A stretch of DNA of 11,307 nt from Ghiorsea sp. GTDB lineage: Bacteria > Pseudomonadota > Zetaproteobacteria > Mariprofundales > Mariprofundaceae. The DNA is taken from assembly GCA_027053695.1 (NCBI GenBank), contig JALUHL010000106.1:1-11307 (forward strand), given 5' to 3'. Made by a program: the position numbers and the translations under genes. Numbering within the stretch: position 1 is the stretch's first letter; every line of letters begins with the position of its first letter. The notes under the pieces are model-generated. The model was not told the origin of the DNA. It was given only the letters and a program-made list of their open reading frames with translations, and did no database searches. Of the stretch, positions 7,111 to 11,307 are shown in pieces.

Positions 7111-8391
7111 TTAGCCTCTTGAAAATGCAGCATGACCTGCATATTTCGCTTTGCTTCCCAAGGTTTCTTCAATGCGAAGCAACTGATTGTATTTTGCCAT
7201 ACGGTCTGAACGAGAAGCCGAACCCGTCTTGATTTGTCCACAAGATAGTGCCACTGCCAAATCAGCAATCGTGGTATCTTCTGTCTCACCCGAGCGATGC
7301 GACATCATAGAGCGATAACCCGCATCATGAGCCATATTCACCGCTTCAATAGTCTCAGAAAGCGTGCCAATTTGGTTCACTTTTACCAGCAATGCGTTGG
7401 CAATACCTTTATCAATACCTTCTTGCAAAATTTTAGGGTTGGTCACAAATAAATCATCGCCCACCAACTGTACTTTATCGCCCAAACGTTCGGTCAACAC
7501 TTTCCAGCCATCCCAATCATTTTCATCCAAGCCATCTTCAACAGATACGATTGGGTATTGACGACATAAATCTGCAATAAAATCAACCATAGCTTCAGAA
7601 TCCAAGCGACGGCCACCTTCACCCGCCAAAACATACGCATTATGTTTATGAAATTCAGATGCTGCCATATCTGCTGCAAGCACAATATCTTTACCCGCTT
7701 TAAGTCCTGTTTTTTCAATCGCTTCTAAAACAACAGTAATACCTTCTTCATTGGAGCTCAGGTTGGGTGCAAAGCCGCCTTCATCGCCTACAGCAGTGAT
7801 GTGGCCACCTTTGCGCAAAACTGATTGCAAAGCATGAAACACTTCTGCACCCATATCCATGGCTTCACTAAAGCTTGATGCGCCTGCTGGTGCAATCATA
7901 TATTCTTGGAAATCAATGCTATTATCAGCATGAGAGCCACCATTAATCACATTCATGCAAGGCACAGGCATCAACACCGCGCTTTTACCACCAACATGTT
8001 CAAACAATGGCACTTCATCTTCAGCAGCTTGCGCTTTGGATACTGCCAAAGAAACACCCAAAATTGCGTTTGCACCCAAACGTGCTTTGTTGGGTGTGCC
8101 GTCCAATTCAATCAATGTATGGTCTAAACCCCGTTGATTTTCGGCATCCAAACCCACGACTGTTTTTGCAATTTCACCGTTCACATAAGCCACAGCCTTG
8201 CGAACACCTTTACCTGCCAAACGCGGCTCACCATCACGCAGCTCTACAGCTTCACGTTGACCTGTTGATGCGCCACTTGGCACCGCAGCGCGACCAAACG
8301 CGCCCGATTCTAATCGTACATCCACCTCTACTGTTGGATTTCCGCGTGAATCAAAGATTTCACGACCATGTACACTTGTAATTTTACTCAC
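7111..8391 (-). CDS. eno: Enolase (phosphopyruvate hydratase)
   Basis: Enolase interconverts 2-phosphoglycerate and phosphoenolpyruvate in glycolysis and gluconeogenesis; in many bacteria it is also a degradosome component. The 426 residues match the family. The catalytic residues are Glu163 (FQEYM), Glu204 (DEGGFAP), Lys337 ([10 protein letters not shown]) and the [10 protein letters not shown] loop (364-373). The magnesium ligands are Asp241, Glu285 and Asp312. The start is GTG, with AGGAG 6 bases upstream (8402-8398) and the usual opening [22 protein letters not shown]. It lies 127 bp after kdsA, across a large hairpin repeat, with a second small hairpin just upstream of its ribosome site. 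PEP from this enzyme is also the co-substrate of neighbouring KdsA. Confidence 0.98.
   Translation of the reverse strand: MSKITSVHGREIFDSRGNPTVEVDVRLESGAFGRAAVPSGASTGQREAVELRDGEPRLAGKGVRKAVAYVNGEIAKTVVGLDAENQRGLDHTLIELDGTPNKARLGANAILGVSLAVSKAQAAEDEVPLFEHVGGKSAVLMPVPCMNVINGGSHADNSIDFQEYMIAPAGASSFSEAMDMGAEVFHALQSVLRKGGHITAVGDEGGFAPNLSSNEEGITVVLEAIEKTGLKAGKDIVLAADMAASEFHKHNAYVLAGEGGRRLDSEAMVDFIADLCRQYPIVSVEDGLDENDWDGWKVLTERLGDKVQLVGDDLFVTNPKILQEGIDKGIANALLVKVNQIGTLSETIEAVNMAHDAGYRSMMSHRSGETEDTTIADLAVALSCGQIKTGSASRSDRMAKYNQLLRIEETLGSKAKYAGHAAFSRG
7115..7120 (-). promoter_or_regulatory. Ribosome binding site inside the end of eno supporting a CTG start of ftsB
   Basis: AAGAGG, made from the Ser-Arg-Gly end of eno, lies 7 bases before the CTG at 7107-7105. 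It is the only convincing site upstream of ftsB, and it places the start three bases after the eno stop codon, implying coupled translation. Confidence 0.5.
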
Positions 8392-8403
8392 TTCTTTCTC
8401 CTA

Positions 8404-8421
8404 ATCAGCCCCATTGCTGAT
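8404..8421 (-). promoter_or_regulatory. Small hairpin directly upstream of the eno ribosome site
   Basis: On the minus strand ATCAGC and GCTGAT are perfect 6-base arms around a six-base loop. The hairpin ends one base before the AGGAG site of eno. It leaves the site free, so it may stabilise or expose the start region rather than block it. No T-run follows. Confidence 0.35.
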
Positions 8422-8452
8422 ACTTCTTCATTATTTATTCATTTCTTTTTTT

Positions 8453-8518
8453 ACCGCAGAGAGCGCAGAGAACACAGGGGACTTTATTTTCACTCTGTGT
8501 TCTCTGTGACCTCTATGG

Positions 8519-8519
<1 letters not shown>
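8453..8519. repeat. Large imperfect inverted repeat of the ACCGCAGAG/CTCTGTG type between kdsA and eno
   Basis: Two 25-base arms (8453-8477 and 8495-8519) match at 20 positions, with the inner 12 bases (CAGAGAACACAG and its complement) perfect, around a 17-base loop. The right arm reaches into the stop codon of kdsA. Hairpins built from tandem CAGAG/CTCTG units, flanked by ACC and GGTT, recur between genes in many proteobacterial genomes as far as I recall, so this looks like one copy of a dispersed family. Reading along the transcript (minus strand) it is followed by A residues, not T, so it is not an intrinsic terminator for kdsA. It could act as a stabiliser or attenuator between kdsA and eno. 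Confidence 0.7.
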
Positions 8520-11088
<2,569 letters not shown>

Positions 11089-11133
11089 TTAAATCATGCT
11101 GCTTAGCAACTGTTTTTAGCACAAAATAAATGC

Positions 11134-11161
11134 TTGACGAAGCATGCGCCAACGCTAAAGT
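11134..11161 (+). promoter_or_regulatory. Promoter of tRNA-Gly with GC-rich discriminator
   Basis: A -35 TTGACG (11134-11139) is followed after 16 bases by TAAAGT (11156-11161; 4 of 6 to TATAAT). The next bases, TCGCCGCG, are GC-rich, as in stable-RNA promoters under stringent (ppGpp) control. Transcription would start near 11168-11170, a few bases before the mature tRNA end. The -35 lies inside a perfect dyad, ATGCTT-GACG-AAGCAT (11130-11145). Confidence 0.6.
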
Positions 11162-11175
11162 TCGCCGCGTTCAAT

Positions 11176-11251
11176 GCGGGTATAGCTCATTTGGTAGAGC
11201 GCGACCTTGCCAAGGTCGAGGTGACCGGTTCGAGCCCGGTTACCCGCTCCA
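11176..11251 (+). tRNA. tRNA-Gly, anticodon GCC, with encoded CCA
   Basis: A full 76-base cloverleaf can be drawn. The acceptor GCGGGTA (11176-11182) pairs with TACCCGC (11241-11247), and the D stem is GCTC/GAGC with GG in the loop. The anticodon stem CGACC/GGTCG holds loop TTGCCAA with GCC at 11209-11211. The T stem ACCGG/CCGGT encloses TTCGAGC. The discriminator is T and the 3' CCA is encoded (11249-11251). It reads the glycine codons GGC and GGU. It is a lone gene with its own promoter and terminator, transcribed away from pyrG. Confidence 0.97.
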
Positions 11252-11265
11252 TATTGAAGCATGTG

Positions 11266-11306
11266 AAAAGGGAGTTTGATTGTCTTCGGGCTCAAGCTCC
11301 CTTTTT
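11266..11306 (+). terminator. Intrinsic terminator of the tRNA-Gly gene
   Basis: AAAAGGGAGTTTGA (11266-11279) pairs with TCAAGCTCCCTTTT (11292-11305), including one U-G wobble. A small bulge (TT) leads to an inner GUC/GGC stem capped by a UUCG tetraloop (11285-11288). The 3' arm ends in a run of five T. It begins 15 bases after the tRNA, so the transcript is monocistronic. The T-run ends one base before the window edge; pairing continues into A residues on the other side, so it might also work in reverse. Confidence 0.88.
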
Positions 11307-11307
11307 G

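Noticed and set aside
11176..11251. tRNA gene as an integration site for a mobile element
   Set aside because: No integrase, no direct repeat of the tRNA 3' end and no foreign genes are in the window; the tRNA is followed at once by its own terminator.

Overview
This window reads as ordinary core genome of a Gram-negative proteobacterium. The KDO synthase gene kdsA and an LptF/LptG-type lipopolysaccharide permease imply an LPS outer membrane. The order pyrG-kdsA-eno-ftsB is a well-known proteobacterial cluster (seen in gamma- and betaproteobacteria, among others). A gamma- or zetaproteobacterium would fit, but the genus cannot be fixed from this stretch. I see no phage, transposase, CRISPR, toxin or defence genes and no sign of a new multi-gene system. 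The interest lies in start sites, small RNA-level structures and short dispersed repeats.

Layout, right to left, since all protein genes are on the minus strand. At the far right a single tRNA-Gly(GCC) gene on the plus strand has its own promoter and a strong intrinsic terminator. About 160 bp of shared upstream DNA separates it from the divergent main gene string: pyrG (CTP synthase), kdsA (overlapping pyrG by ATGA), eno (after a 127-bp gap holding a large imperfect hairpin repeat), ftsB (starting inside or just after the end of eno), gltX (ATGA overlap), cysS (TGATG overlap), and lptF (35-bp gap holding a hairpin that covers its ribosome binding site). The tight spacing suggests one transcript or overlapping transcripts. 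They would link nucleotide supply (CTP, also needed for CMP-KDO), KDO synthesis, glycolysis, divisome assembly, Glu- and Cys-tRNA charging and LPS export.

Further left, prfC (release factor 3) has its own likely extended -10 promoter. A REP/dRS3-like 20-bp palindrome follows it. Next come a GNAT acetyltransferase with a TTG start and, running off the left edge, the N-terminal 150 codons of a DsbA-fold 2-hydroxychromene-2-carboxylate isomerase-like protein. No gene-free stretch exceeds 300 bases.

Three points change a routine annotation. FtsB should probably start at a CTG 63 bp upstream of the first ATG, because the ATG cuts through the membrane helix. CysS should start at the second codon of the longest reading frame. 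KdsA carries the full Cys/His/Glu/Asp set of the metal-dependent class.
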